Source: Achromobacter xylosoxidans (GTDB lineage: Bacteria; Pseudomonadota; Gammaproteobacteria; Burkholderiales; Burkholderiaceae_B). Taken from it: a stretch of 64,000 nt of DNA. Of the stretch, positions 7,468 to 16,326 are shown in pieces. The notes beneath the pieces are model-generated. The model was not told the DNA's origin. It made no database searches and worked only from the letters and a program-made list of their open reading frames with translations. The position numbers and the translations under genes are program-made. The stretch lies in the NCBI RefSeq assembly GCF_014490035.1, contig NZ_CP061008.1:248001-312000 (forward strand), in the 5' to 3' direction. Each line of letters starts with the position of its first letter. Positions within the stretch are counted from its first letter, which is position 1.

Positions 7468-9249
7468 TTAGCGGGCCCAATAGTCGTCGGGAAACGCGTC
7501 GATGGCGCAGCCGCCCGCGCAAATGGACTGCCGCAATGCGCTGGCCTGAACCAGAAGATTCTCCGCATAGAATCGGGCGCTGGCCTGGATGGCTTGCAAT
7601 GCTGCTCCCTCGGCCGCGCCGTCCAGCGCGGCGCGCAGGCGCAGCCCCTGCATCCAGGCGCCCGTCACCAGCCCCCAGAGCTCAAGATAGGATACGGCGC
7701 CCGCATGGGTGGCGCGCGGATCGGCCTCATGGCATGCCAGCAGCCAGACGATGGTTGCGCGCAAATGCGCGCAGCCTTGTTGCAGGCTGCGTCCGAACTC
7801 GCGGGCGCCGGCCGCACCCGCCAGCATCGCCTCGGCCTGCTGAGAGATCTCGTCCAGCAGCAGCTGGGCTTGCGCGCCGCCGTCGCGGACCGTTTTGCGG
7901 CCCAGCAGGTCATTCGCCTGTATCGCGGTGGTGCCTTCGTAGATGGTCAGGATGCGCGCGTCCCGGTAGTACTGGGCCGCGCCCGATTCCTCGATATAGC
8001 CCATGCCGCCGAAGACCTGGACCGCGTCGTATGTGATGCGCTGGGCGGCCTCGGTGAACCAGCCCTTCATCACGGGTATCAGCAGGTCGACGCGGGCCTG
8101 GGCGCGGCTGCGGGCCTCGGGGCTGGCGGCCGCGCGGGCCAGGTCTTTCTGCATCGATAGGTACACGCCCAGCGCACGCATCGATTCGATCCGGCTCTTC
8201 ATGCCCAGCAGCAGGCGGCGTACGTCGGGGTGGCGCAGGATGGGAAGCTGCGCGCCTTCTTCGCCGACGATCTTGCCCTGGACGCGTTCGCGTGCGTACC
8301 AGACCGCATGCTGGAACGCGCGTTCGGCAATGGCCAGGCCCTGGTTGCCGACGGCGTGGCGGGCCTCGTTCATCATGACGAACATGTTCTTCAGCCCTTC
8401 GTTCAGCTCGCCGACCAGATACCCGGTTGCGCCCGGCCCGGCGCCGAACTGCATCACCGCGGTGGGGCTGGCGTGGATGCCCAGTTTGTGTTCCAGGGCC
8501 GAGCAATGCACGTCGTTGCGCTCGCCAGGAGAACCGTCGTCCTGAATCAGAAACTTGGGCACGGCGAACAACGACAGGCCTCTCGCGCCGGCGGGCGCAT
8601 CGGGCGTGCGGGCCAGCACCAGATGGATGATGTTGGACGCGAGTTCGTGGTCGCCGTAGGTGATGAAGATCTTCTGGCCGGATATTGCATAGGAACCATC
8701 ATCCGACGGCATCGCGCGGGTGCGCACGGCGGCCAGGTCCGAGCCCGCCGCCGGTTCGGTCAGGTTCATGGTGCCGGTCCATTCGCCGCTGATCAGCCGC
8801 GGCAGCAGCAGGTCCTTCAATGCGGGAGTCGCCGAGTGCAGCAGGGTTTCTATGGCGCCGCTGGTCAGCATGGAGCAGAGCGCGAAGCTAGGGTTGCTGG
8901 CGTGCCAGATTTCCTCGGTCAGGGTGGCCAGCACGCAGGACAGCGCCTGGCCGCCGTATTGCTCGGGTTGGCGCAAGCCGTTCCATCCGCCTTCGCAGAA
9001 GGCGAGGTAGGCCTGCTGCCAGCCGGCGGGCGTGGAAACGGTGCCGTCATGCAGGCGGCAGCCTTGCTGGTCGCCGATGCGATTGAGCGGATCCAGCAAG
9101 CCTTGCGCGAACTTCTCGGCTTCGAGCACGACGGAGCGCGCGAGTCCGGCGTCCAGGGCGGAGCCGCAACCTTGCAGATGCGGGTCCAGGGGAAACACCG
9201 CTGTCGTGAGAAAGTCGATGTCATGCATGGGCGCGTGATACTGGCTCAT
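7468..9249 (-). CDS. Acyl-CoA dehydrogenase, large (about 590-residue) type
   Basis: 593-residue FAD enzyme oxidising an acyl-CoA to the 2-enoyl-CoA. Seen: MNLTEPAAGSDLAAVRTRA (substrate/FAD loop), ISGQKIFITYGDHE, DAVQVFGGMGYIEESG and ILTIYEGTTAIQANDLLGRK with the catalytic-base region. The extra about 130 residues at the C-terminus are typical of the long subfamily. It is the distal gene of a minus-strand set (synthetase, Bug receptor, racemase, dehydrogenase). The stop is 4 bp from the convergent upstream gene. Start at 9249 has a weak Shine-Dalgarno; ATG 9228 is an alternative. Confidence 0.88.
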   Translation of the reverse strand: MSQYHAPMHDIDFLTTAVFPLDPHLQGCGSALDAGLARSVVLEAEKFAQGLLDPLNRIGDQQGCRLHDGTVSTPAGWQQAYLAFCEGGWNGLRQPEQYGGQALSCVLATLTEEIWHASNPSFALCSMLTSGAIETLLHSATPALKDLLLPRLISGEWTGTMNLTEPAAGSDLAAVRTRAMPSDDGSYAISGQKIFITYGDHELASNIIHLVLARTPDAPAGARGLSLFAVPKFLIQDDGSPGERNDVHCSALEHKLGIHASPTAVMQFGAGPGATGYLVGELNEGLKNMFVMMNEARHAVGNQGLAIAERAFQHAVWYARERVQGKIVGEEGAQLPILRHPDVRRLLLGMKSRIESMRALGVYLSMQKDLARAAASPEARSRAQARVDLLIPVMKGWFTEAAQRITYDAVQVFGGMGYIEESGAAQYYRDARILTIYEGTTAIQANDLLGRKTVRDGGAQAQLLLDEISQQAEAMLAGAAGAREFGRSLQQGCAHLRATIVWLLACHEADPRATHAGAVSYLELWGLVTGAWMQGLRLRAALDGAAEGAALQAIQASARFYAENLLVQASALRQSICAGGCAIDAFPDDYWAR

Positions 9250-9304
9250 GGGATGCCTATTCAGAAGATGAGAGTGATTGCGCCGGGCCGGTACGCTGGG
9301 CGAT

Positions 9305-10366
9305 TCAAGCCTCGTTCATGTGGGTCAGCCGTACCGGATAGCGGACATACTGCGCCTCGGCATGGCTTTCGAACAGCCAGCGGGCTTGCGCATGGGGCGT
9401 GCCGCGCAGCGCCAGCGGTTCTTCCACCAGCGAGACCGGCACATCGGACGCTTCCAGGCGGGCGATCGCATCTCGCGCGTCCAGATCCGCCATGCGCCCT
9501 GCGATTGCCTGATTGATGGCGGCGGCCAGCATGACCCGCTGATGGTAGGTAGCGGTTTGCGCGTGGTCCAGGTCCAAGGCCAAAACCTGCAGCAAACGCA
9601 GCCAGAAGTGGTCCTCGAGCGCGGCAATCGCGACGCAGGCGTCATCGCGCGTGCGGAACACGCCATAGGCGGGCTTGTTCAAAACGTCCAGGCGCTGCGC
9701 CGCCAGGCTGCCGAGTCCGGCCGAGGAGAACTGTCCCAGGCGCGGATTCATCCAGTGGGCGACGCAATCCGTCAGCGATACGTCCAGGTGCTGTCCGCGC
9801 CCCGTATGCTGGCGCTGCATCAGCGCCGCCAGCGTGCTGGACAGGGCATACATGGCGCCGCAGAGGTCCGCGACGGGCAGCCCTGCCCCCGGCGCGGGCA
9901 TGCCGGGATCGCTGCCCGACAGCGCCAGCGCGCCCGCCGTGGCGAGATAGTTGATGTCATGTCCCGGGCGCTGCGCATGGGGACCGTTCTGGCCATAGCC
10001 GCTCAGGGATACGTAGACCAGCCTGGGGTTGATGGCGGCCGCCGCGTCATAGCCCAGCCCCAGCCGCGCCATGACCCCGGGGCGGAAGCCTTCGACCAGG
10101 ACGTCACAGGCGGCGATGATGTCGCGCGCCGCCTGCGCGCCGGCAGGCTGCTTGAGATCCAGCATGACGCATTGCTTGCCGCGGTTGACCGAATCGAACA
10201 CGCCGGGATAGAGCAGCCGGGCATTGTCGCCGTGAGGAGGACGTTCGATCTTGGTGACGGTCGCGCCGAGTTCCAGGAGGTTCTGGGTCAGGAATGGGCC
10301 CGGCAGCAGTTCGGAAAAATCGGCAACGGCGATGCCGGACAGGGGAAGGGAGTGCGGCTGAGGCAT
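9305..10366 (-). CDS. CaiB/BaiF CoA-transferase family protein, alpha-methylacyl-CoA racemase-like
   Basis: 353 residues. The family-III fold start is SGIAVADFSELLPGPF. The segment PGHDINYLATAG and, 31 residues after its His136, Asp167 in LPVADLCGAMYA match the His/Asp pair (H126/D156) of mycobacterial alpha-methylacyl-CoA racemase, favouring epimerisation of a 2-methyl-branched acyl-CoA over CoA transfer. Start at ATG 10366 where the conserved N-terminus begins; Shine-Dalgarno weak. It sits between an acyl-CoA dehydrogenase and a Bug receptor. A true CoA-transferase role is not excluded. Confidence 0.8.
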   Translation of the reverse strand: MPQPHSLPLSGIAVADFSELLPGPFLTQNLLELGATVTKIERPPHGDNARLLYPGVFDSVNRGKQCVMLDLKQPAGAQAARDIIAACDVLVEGFRPGVMARLGLGYDAAAAINPRLVYVSLSGYGQNGPHAQRPGHDINYLATAGALALSGSDPGMPAPGAGLPVADLCGAMYALSSTLAALMQRQHTGRGQHLDVSLTDCVAHWMNPRLGQFSSAGLGSLAAQRLDVLNKPAYGVFRTRDDACVAIAALEDHFWLRLLQVLALDLDHAQTATYHQRVMLAAAINQAIAGRMADLDARDAIARLEASDVPVSLVEEPLALRGTPHAQARWLFESHAEAQYVRYPVRLTHMNEA

Positions 10367-10433
10367 GGCTAGGGTCCGTGCGGGGAAGGGGCAAGGCGCG
10401 AGGGCGGCGCGCCTCGTTCGAACATGACGTCGC

Positions 10434-11414
10434 CTAGTCCAGCTGGACGTTGGCTTCCTTGACCACATTGCCCCACTTGACGGACTCTTCCTTCACGAAG
10501 GCAGCGAAATCGGCGCCGGATTTCTTCAATGGAACGCCGCCGAAGGCGATCAGGCGCGAGGAGATCTGCGGGTCTGCGATGGCCTGGGCGAATGCCTTTT
10601 CAAGCTTGGCATTCACAGGAGCAGGCGTGTCGGCGGGCACGAAGATGCCCATCCAGGAAACGGAGCTTGCGCCTGGATAGCCGAGTTCGGCGAGCGTCGG
10701 CACGTCTGGGAAGGACGGCAGCCGGGCTTCGCCCGTGACGGCGAGCGCGCGGATTTTTCCGTCCTTGATGAAGGGTTCGGTCGACACGGGATAGTCAAAG
10801 GAAATGTCGACCTGGCCGCCGATCAGGGCGGTGATCGAAGGCGCGCTGCCCTTGAACGGAATGTGGCTGAACTTGACGCCCGCGACGGATTGGAAGAGCT
10901 CGGCCGCAAGGTGGGTGCCGGTGCCGGCGCCCGCGCTGGACGTGTTCAGCTTGCTGGGATTGGCCCGGGCGTAGGCCACCAGCTTGTCCAGCGTGTTGTA
11001 GGGCCGGGATTCGTTGACGACGAGGATGTTGGGGATGGCGGTGAGTCCCTGCACGGCGACCAGCGCCTTTTCAGGTTTGCTGGCGGTCTTGTAGATCAGG
11101 GGATTGGTGACTTGGGTGCCTTGGGTGCCGAGAAAGATCGTGTAGCCGTCCGGTTTGCTATTGGCCGCGTACTCCGCGCCGATGTTGCCGCCTGCGCCGG
11201 CGCGGTTTTCGATGATGATGGGTTGTCCCAGCAGCTCGGCGGCGCGGGCGCCGACCGTGCGCGCCACGTTGTCCGTGATGCCGCCAGCCGTGAACGGCAC
11301 GATGAAGCGTATCGGCCGATCCGGAAAGGCAGCGTCCGCCGAGGCATTGAGCGGCGCGAGCGCCATCGCGACGGCGAGTGCGGCCGCCGCGGTACCGAAG
11401 AGCTTGTTGAACAT
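10434..11414 (-). CDS. Bug/TctC-family tripartite tricarboxylate transporter receptor
   Basis: 326-residue periplasmic solute receptor. Signal peptide with an ASA-DA cleavage region near residue 26, then FPDRPIRFIVPFTAGGITDN, ENRAGAGGNIGAEYAANSKP, and FKGSAPSITALIGGQVDISF, all hallmarks of Bug proteins that bind carboxylates. AGGAGA precedes the start. No TctA/TctB membrane genes are nearby, as is common in this group of bacteria. Its place in the minus-strand CoA cluster suggests it captures the carboxylate that the adjacent acyl-CoA synthetase activates. Confidence 0.9.
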   Translation of the reverse strand: MFNKLFGTAAAALAVAMALAPLNASADAAFPDRPIRFIVPFTAGGITDNVARTVGARAAELLGQPIIIENRAGAGGNIGAEYAANSKPDGYTIFLGTQGTQVTNPLIYKTASKPEKALVAVQGLTAIPNILVVNESRPYNTLDKLVAYARANPSKLNTSSAGAGTGTHLAAELFQSVAGVKFSHIPFKGSAPSITALIGGQVDISFDYPVSTEPFIKDGKIRALAVTGEARLPSFPDVPTLAELGYPGASSVSWMGIFVPADTPAPVNAKLEKAFAQAIADPQISSRLIAFGGVPLKKSGADFAAFVKEESVKWGNVVKEANVQLD

Positions 11415-11469
11415 GGGAAGTCTCCTGTTGTGTAGGTCCGCCGTCTGGAGCGGCGGATGGGGAAACGCG

Positions 11470-13572
11470 CTATCGCGCGGATGCGATGAGCACGGCGTCC
11501 AGCGCGACCGCGCCGTCCGGGCTGACGAGCACGGGATTCAGGTCCAGCTCCTTCACCTCATATGGGCCGTGCATCACGAAGTCGGACACGGCCAGCAGCA
11601 GTTTCTCGAGCGCGCCGATGTCGGCAGGCGCCTGGCCGCGGCACCCGGCAAGCAATTGATGGCAGCGGGTCTCCTCGATCATGGCGCGGGCATCCGCAGG
11701 CGTCAGTGGCAGGAGACGGCGGCTCACGTCCTTGAAGACCTCGACGTAGACGCCGCCCAGACCGAAGGTCAGGACGTGGCCGAACAGGTCGTCGCGGTGC
11801 ACGCCGACCAGGGTTTCCACGCCGCGTTGCGCCATCATTTGTTCGATCAGGATGCCTTCGATGTCCGCCTGCGGATACGCCTCGCGCGAGCGCGTCATGA
11901 TCAGATCCCAGGCGTTGCGGACTTCCTCGGGCGTACGCAAGCCGACGATGACGCCGCCTATGTCCGACTTGTGCAGAATCTGCGGGCTGACGATCTTGGC
12001 CACCACCGCGCCGCCGCATTGCGCGGCCGCGGCCACGGCTTCATCGGCCGATTGGCATACGCGGCCGAAGGGCACGGCGACGCCGGCTTCGCTCAGCAGC
12101 TGCTTGGCGGCGCGCTCGGCGTAGGCTTGCGGCGCAGGCGTGCCGCGCGGGGACGCGGCCAGCATGATCGACGGTTCCCATCGCGGATCGAAGGCGCGGG
12201 CGGATACGCCATAGCGATTCCACTTCGACAATGCCTTGATGGCCTTGCCCAACGTCCGGATGGGTGCGATGCCCGCATCGACCAGGCATTGGTAGCCACT
12301 TCCCAGCTTGTCACTCATCCAGACCGGCACGATGGGTACATCGACTTCGGCCTGCACCTTGACCAGGTTGCGGCAGGCGGCCAGGGTCGTGTCGCCGTAT
12401 TCCATGGGAATGGGATAGAGCACCACGTCCACGTTCGGATCCTGGGCGACGCATAGCAGCGAACCGTAGCTGATGTCGCTTTGGACCAGGATCTCGGCGG
12501 TGGTGTCGACGGGATTGTCGATGGCGGCAAAGGCCGGAAGCAGATCGGCCAAGGCCTGGCGGGTCCGGGGAGCGAACTGCGCCAGTGTCAGGTCCGCGCA
12601 GCCCAGCATGTCGGCGGCCAGCGCGACCGTGCCGCCGGAGAACGAATACACGGCGGTGCGGATGGCGCGCGCGGGTACGCCGCGCGCCAGCAGCGCGGCG
12701 GTATCGATCAGTTCGTCGATGTCGTCGACTTCCACGATACCCAGCTGCCGGAAGGCCGTGCTGTTGATGTCCGCGCTGCCCGAGAGCGCGGCGGTATGGG
12801 ATTGCGTGGCCTGGACCCCATAGGCGGACTTGCCGACCTTCAGGGCCACGATGGGCTTGCCCTGGCGCGCGGCATTGAGGGCCGCGGCGGCGAAGCGGGG
12901 GGCGTCGTTGATGCCCTCCAGCAGCGTGACGATGACCTTGATTTCGGGCATCGCGGCCATGTGGTTGATGTAGTCGCTGGCGGTCAGGTCGACCTCGTTG
13001 CCGCTGGAGCACCACAGGCCGATGCCGATGCCGCGGCCGCTGGCCTGCAGGAAGGTGCGGCCCAGCCCGCCGCCCTGCGTGACGAGGCCGATCGGGCCGG
13101 GCATGCGGTCGTACTGGAAGGCCGGCGAGAACGTGAAGCCCAGTCCACGGTTGTTGTTGTTCATGCCGGGGCAATTCGGCCCGTAGATGCGGATGCCGGT
13201 CTCGCGGACGATGGCGCGCATCTGTTCTTCGAGCTGGCGCCCTGCCTCGCCGGTTTCGCCAAAGCCGGAGGTCAGCACGATGGCGAACTTGACGCCCTTG
13301 CGGCCGCAGTCCGCCAGCACGCTGACCGCGGCGGGCGCCGGCACGACCACGATCGCGGTCTGCGGCGCATAGGGCAGATCCATCACCGAGCGGTAGGCGC
13401 GCCTGCCCATGACCGTGTCCTTGGTGGCGTTGACCAGGAACAGTTCGCCGCCATAGCTGGAGTGTTCGACGATGTTGGTCAAGGCGCGCTGGCCGATGCT
13501 GGCGGGCCGGTCCGAGGCGCCGATCAGGACGAGTGAACTGGGGTCGAACAAGGGGGCAAGGTCTGAAAACAT
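11470..13572 (-). CDS. NDP-forming acyl-CoA synthetase (acetate--CoA ligase family)
   Basis: 700 residues, fused alpha-beta form. N-terminal CoA-binding Rossmann domain (SSLVLIGASDRPASIGQRA), then succinyl-CoA-ligase-like domain with ATQSHTAALSGS carrying the expected phospho-His, and a C-terminal ATP-grasp domain (about 480-700, VAKIVSPQILHKSDIGGV, GLGGVYVEVFKD, LDLNPVLV). It would activate a carboxylate with ATP and CoA, giving acyl-CoA + ADP + phosphate. GGAGG precedes ATG 13572. First gene of the minus-strand operon, divergent from the SDR gene at 13834. Confidence 0.88.
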   Translation of the reverse strand: MFSDLAPLFDPSSLVLIGASDRPASIGQRALTNIVEHSSYGGELFLVNATKDTVMGRRAYRSVMDLPYAPQTAIVVVPAPAAVSVLADCGRKGVKFAIVLTSGFGETGEAGRQLEEQMRAIVRETGIRIYGPNCPGMNNNNRGLGFTFSPAFQYDRMPGPIGLVTQGGGLGRTFLQASGRGIGIGLWCSSGNEVDLTASDYINHMAAMPEIKVIVTLLEGINDAPRFAAAALNAARQGKPIVALKVGKSAYGVQATQSHTAALSGSADINSTAFRQLGIVEVDDIDELIDTAALLARGVPARAIRTAVYSFSGGTVALAADMLGCADLTLAQFAPRTRQALADLLPAFAAIDNPVDTTAEILVQSDISYGSLLCVAQDPNVDVVLYPIPMEYGDTTLAACRNLVKVQAEVDVPIVPVWMSDKLGSGYQCLVDAGIAPIRTLGKAIKALSKWNRYGVSARAFDPRWEPSIMLAASPRGTPAPQAYAERAAKQLLSEAGVAVPFGRVCQSADEAVAAAAQCGGAVVAKIVSPQILHKSDIGGVIVGLRTPEEVRNAWDLIMTRSREAYPQADIEGILIEQMMAQRGVETLVGVHRDDLFGHVLTFGLGGVYVEVFKDVSRRLLPLTPADARAMIEETRCHQLLAGCRGQAPADIGALEKLLLAVSDFVMHGPYEVKELDLNPVLVSPDGAVALDAVLIASAR

Positions 13573-13833
13573 TCGAGGTCCTCCGGGCATGTCGCGCATG
13601 CTCGCCTGGCAGTTGTGAATGGTGCAATTAATACGATATGCCGGATACTAATTCGACATATTGCATTGGTCAATCGAAAATAAATTCGACATTTCGTTAT
13701 TCGGTACGATATTATGAATTTAAGCGGCGTCCTCAAGGGGGCGGTCACCGCCCCAAATGCGGGTGGCGCGCCGGGGGGAATCGCGTGATGGCATGCACGG
13801 CCGCTGGCCGTTCCATACAGGAAAGACATCTCC
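13573..13833. promoter_or_regulatory. AT-rich divergent promoter region with paired direct repeats
   Basis: 261 bp between divergent catabolic operons, markedly AT-rich from 13620 to 13725 against its surroundings. AATTCGACAT occurs at 13650-13659 and again at 13683-13692, 33 bp apart (about three helical turns). TACGATAT occurs at 13632-13639 and 13705-13712, bracketing them. The arrangement suggests a multi-site operator, probably for the IclR regulator encoded at the end of the plus-strand operon (inference). Confidence 0.55.
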
Positions 13834-14586
13834 ATGGATTTAGAAATTGCGGGAAAGGTGGCGCTGGTGACCGGATCGGGTCGCGGCATCGGCGCCCAGA
13901 CGGCGCGCGTGCTGGCCGAAGAAGGCGCGCGCGTCGTCATCACGGACATCGACGGCCAGACTGCCTCGGCCACGGCGCAGCGGTTGCGCGATGAGGGCCA
14001 CGAGGCCATCGGCGTGCAATGCGACGTCTGTGAGCGTGACGCGGTGGCCGCCATGGTGGACGCGGCAACGGCCGCTTACGGCGGCGTCGACATCCTGGTC
14101 AACAACGCGGGCTTCACGCGCGACAAGTATCTGGGCAAGATGGCCGAGTCCGATTGGGACTCGGTGGTCGACACCATCTTGAAGGGCGCCTTCCATTGCA
14201 CCCGCGCCGTGCTGCCGGGCATGATGGAACGCAAGTGGGGGCGCGTTATCAACATCGCCTCGCGTTCCGTGTTCGGCAATCCCGGCCAGACCAACTACAC
14301 CACCGCCAAGCTGGGCCTGGTGGGCTTCACCCGCGCCCTGTCGCTGGAACAGGCCAAGTTTGGCATCACCGTCAACGCCATCGCGCCCGGCTTTGTCGAA
14401 ACCGAACTCATGCAGTCCCTGCCCTCCTATCCGGTACTGCGGGACGCGGCGCTCGCCAAGAACCCGGTCGGCTTCCTGGGGCAGCCGGACGACATCGCAT
14501 CGTCCGTCGCCTTCATCGCTTCGGAGCGCGCCCGCTACATCACTGGCGTCACGCTGTACGTGACGGGCGGACGCTTTTCGTCTTGA
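13834..14586 (+). CDS. SDR-family oxidoreductase (FabG-like)
   Basis: 250-residue short-chain dehydrogenase: VTGSGRGIGAQTARVLAEEG for NAD(P), NNAGFTRD, catalytic Ser in NIASRSVFG, and NYTTAKLG with Tyr-Lys. Asp in VVITDIDGQ at the end of strand 2 favours NAD(H). First gene of the plus-strand catabolic operon; expected to oxidise the 3-hydroxyacyl-CoA produced by the MaoC hydratase or a related alcohol. Confidence 0.87.
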   Translation: MDLEIAGKVALVTGSGRGIGAQTARVLAEEGARVVITDIDGQTASATAQRLRDEGHEAIGVQCDVCERDAVAAMVDAATAAYGGVDILVNNAGFTRDKYLGKMAESDWDSVVDTILKGAFHCTRAVLPGMMERKWGRVINIASRSVFGNPGQTNYTTAKLGLVGFTRALSLEQAKFGITVNAIAPGFVETELMQSLPSYPVLRDAALAKNPVGFLGQPDDIASSVAFIASERARYITGVTLYVTGGRFSS

Positions 14587-14628
14587 TACGCACACCCCAA
14601 ATCTTGCAATGGCCGCTTAGAGGACAAC

Positions 14629-15795
14629 ATGGATTTTGATTTCGATACGGATCAACTGGCCCTGCGCGACAGCATCAGGCGCTATATGAAGGCCGAGATC
14701 GGCCCGCGCATCGCCGCCTGCGAAGCCGACAGGCGCATCCCTGCGGACGTGCTGGAGGGACTTGCGCAATTCGGCTACATCGGCGGGCTGCTGCCCGAGG
14801 ACGATGGCGGCTTCGGACTGGACTTCGTCACGTGGGCGATGATGGTCGAAGAGGCCGGCTACTGCTGGGGATCCCTGCGCACCATACTCAACATCACGAA
14901 TATCTTCCTGCGCCTGGTCAATGCCTATGGCACGCCCGCTCAGAAGGAAAAATTCCTGCGGCCCGTGCTGTCGTCCGCCAAGAACGTGTGTGTGGCGATC
15001 AGCGAGCCCAACCACGGTTCCAACGTGGCGGGCATCGAACTCAGGGCGCAAGACCAGGGCGACCACTACGAGCTCAATGGCAGCAAGCTGTGGATCACCA
15101 ATGGTGTGAACGCGGACTATGCCATCGTCCTGGCGCGTACCTTCAGCGCCAGCTGCGACGGCAAGCTATCGCTGTTTCTGGTGGAGCGCGAGCAGTCGCC
15201 CTACGAGGCGCGCCTGGTCGACAAGATGGTTCTTAAGGCTTCCGGCACCGCCGAATTGCGTTTTGACGGCGTGCGCGTACCCAAGGAGAACCTGCTGGGC
15301 GTCGAGGGCACCGCGCTCAAGACCATGCTGACGGGCCTGAACTATGGCCGCCTGAACATCGCGATGGGCGCGGTGGGCGCGGCGCAGGCCGCGCTGGACC
15401 TGTCCATCGAGTATGCAAAGACCCGGCGCCAGTTCGGCCGCCCCATCGGTGAATTCCAGCTGGTACAAAAACACATCGTCGACATGATGGTGCGCACCGA
15501 AGCGGCGCGTGCGCTGGGCTACAAGGCCGCCGTGGCCGTGCAGAAAGGCCTGCCCGCGCGCGTCGAATGTTCCATCGCCAAACTCTATGGCGCCGAAGCC
15601 GCGCATGAGGTCGCCAAGATCGCCTTGAGCGTCCATGGCGGCTTGGGCTATTCGACCGAGTATCCGCTGGAGCGCATCTTCCGCGATACCAGCGGCGGCA
15701 CGATACCCGAGGGCACCGCGGAAGTGCAGACGCTGATCGTGGGCCGCGAGGTGCTGGGCTTGTCCGCGATCAACGCGGCGGAGACGGCAAAGTGA
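14629..15795 (+). CDS. Acyl-CoA dehydrogenase (about 390-residue type)
   Basis: 388-residue FAD-dependent dehydrogenase. Seen: CVAISEPNHGSNVAGIELRA, LNGSKLWITNGVNADYAIV, TRRQFGRPIGEFQLVQKHI, SVHGGLGYSTEYPLERIFRD and TIPEGTAEVQTLIVGREVLG, which carries a Glu in the usual position of the catalytic base. Preceded by GAGG. It overlaps the next gene by 4 bp, indicating translational coupling. It is the second acyl-CoA dehydrogenase of this locus and of a different length class from the one on the minus strand, so the two probably act on different steps or isomers. Confidence 0.88.
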   Translation: MDFDFDTDQLALRDSIRRYMKAEIGPRIAACEADRRIPADVLEGLAQFGYIGGLLPEDDGGFGLDFVTWAMMVEEAGYCWGSLRTILNITNIFLRLVNAYGTPAQKEKFLRPVLSSAKNVCVAISEPNHGSNVAGIELRAQDQGDHYELNGSKLWITNGVNADYAIVLARTFSASCDGKLSLFLVEREQSPYEARLVDKMVLKASGTAELRFDGVRVPKENLLGVEGTALKTMLTGLNYGRLNIAMGAVGAAQAALDLSIEYAKTRRQFGRPIGEFQLVQKHIVDMMVRTEAARALGYKAAVAVQKGLPARVECSIAKLYGAEAAHEVAKIALSVHGGLGYSTEYPLERIFRDTSGGTIPEGTAEVQTLIVGREVLGLSAINAAETAK

Positions 15796-16325
15796 CGGCG
15801 GCTTCTGTCGCAGTCGATACGCCGGCGCCCGGCGCCTTGGCAGACATGCGCTACTACTGGGATGACTTGCCGCTCGGCCTGGAAGTCGTAACGGCCGCGC
15901 GCACCATCACCGAAGCTGACGTGGTTGCCTTCGCCGGCCTGAGTGGCGACTACAACCGGCTGCATACGGATGCGGTCTATGCGGGGCAGAGCAAGTTCGG
16001 CCAGCGCATCGCGCACGGCATGCTGGTCGGCTCCATCATGTCCGGCCTGAACACGCGCACCGTGCTCAACCAGTGTCTGGAACCGTCGATCCTGGGCCTG
16101 CTGGAAATGTCCTATCGCTTTGCCAAACCTACCTTCGTCGGCGACACGATCAAGGTCAGGATCCTGGTGACTGGCCGGCGCCTGGCCAGCGACGCAAGCC
16201 GCGGCGTGGTCGAGTTCGAACGGCAGGGCATCAATCAGAACGGGGAAACGGTATGCGTCTGCAGCGTCAAGATGCTGGTCGCGTGCCGCGCCCAACAATC
16301 CAATGAACACATCGCGGAGGCGTGA
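15792..16325 (+). CDS. MaoC-like (R)-hydratase
   Basis: 177-residue hot-dog-fold enoyl-CoA hydratase. The signature FAGLSGDYNRLHTDAVYA supplies the catalytic Asp and His, and FGQRIAHGMLVGS is the conserved following helix. GTG start at 15792 overlaps the preceding stop (GTGA), with GGAG upstream. The predicted job is hydration of the 2-enoyl-CoA made by the adjacent dehydrogenase; related enzymes act on mesaconyl- or itaconyl-CoA in other bacteria. Confidence 0.85.
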   Translation: MTAASVAVDTPAPGALADMRYYWDDLPLGLEVVTAARTITEADVVAFAGLSGDYNRLHTDAVYAGQSKFGQRIAHGMLVGSIMSGLNTRTVLNQCLEPSILGLLEMSYRFAKPTFVGDTIKVRILVTGRRLASDASRGVVEFERQGINQNGETVCVCSVKMLVACRAQQSNEHIAEA

Positions 16326-16326
16326 A

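Noticed and set aside
9305..10366. Plain formyl-CoA-type CoA-transferase annotation
   Set aside because: The GHDINYLA motif and the His136/Asp167 pair fit alpha-methylacyl-CoA racemase better, though CoA-transferase activity is not excluded.
16303..16326. ATG start for the citrate-synthase-fold protein at 16303
   Set aside because: No Shine-Dalgarno there, whereas GGAGG is correctly spaced for TTG 16327 and the sequence MIKTEIGY fits a normal N-terminus.
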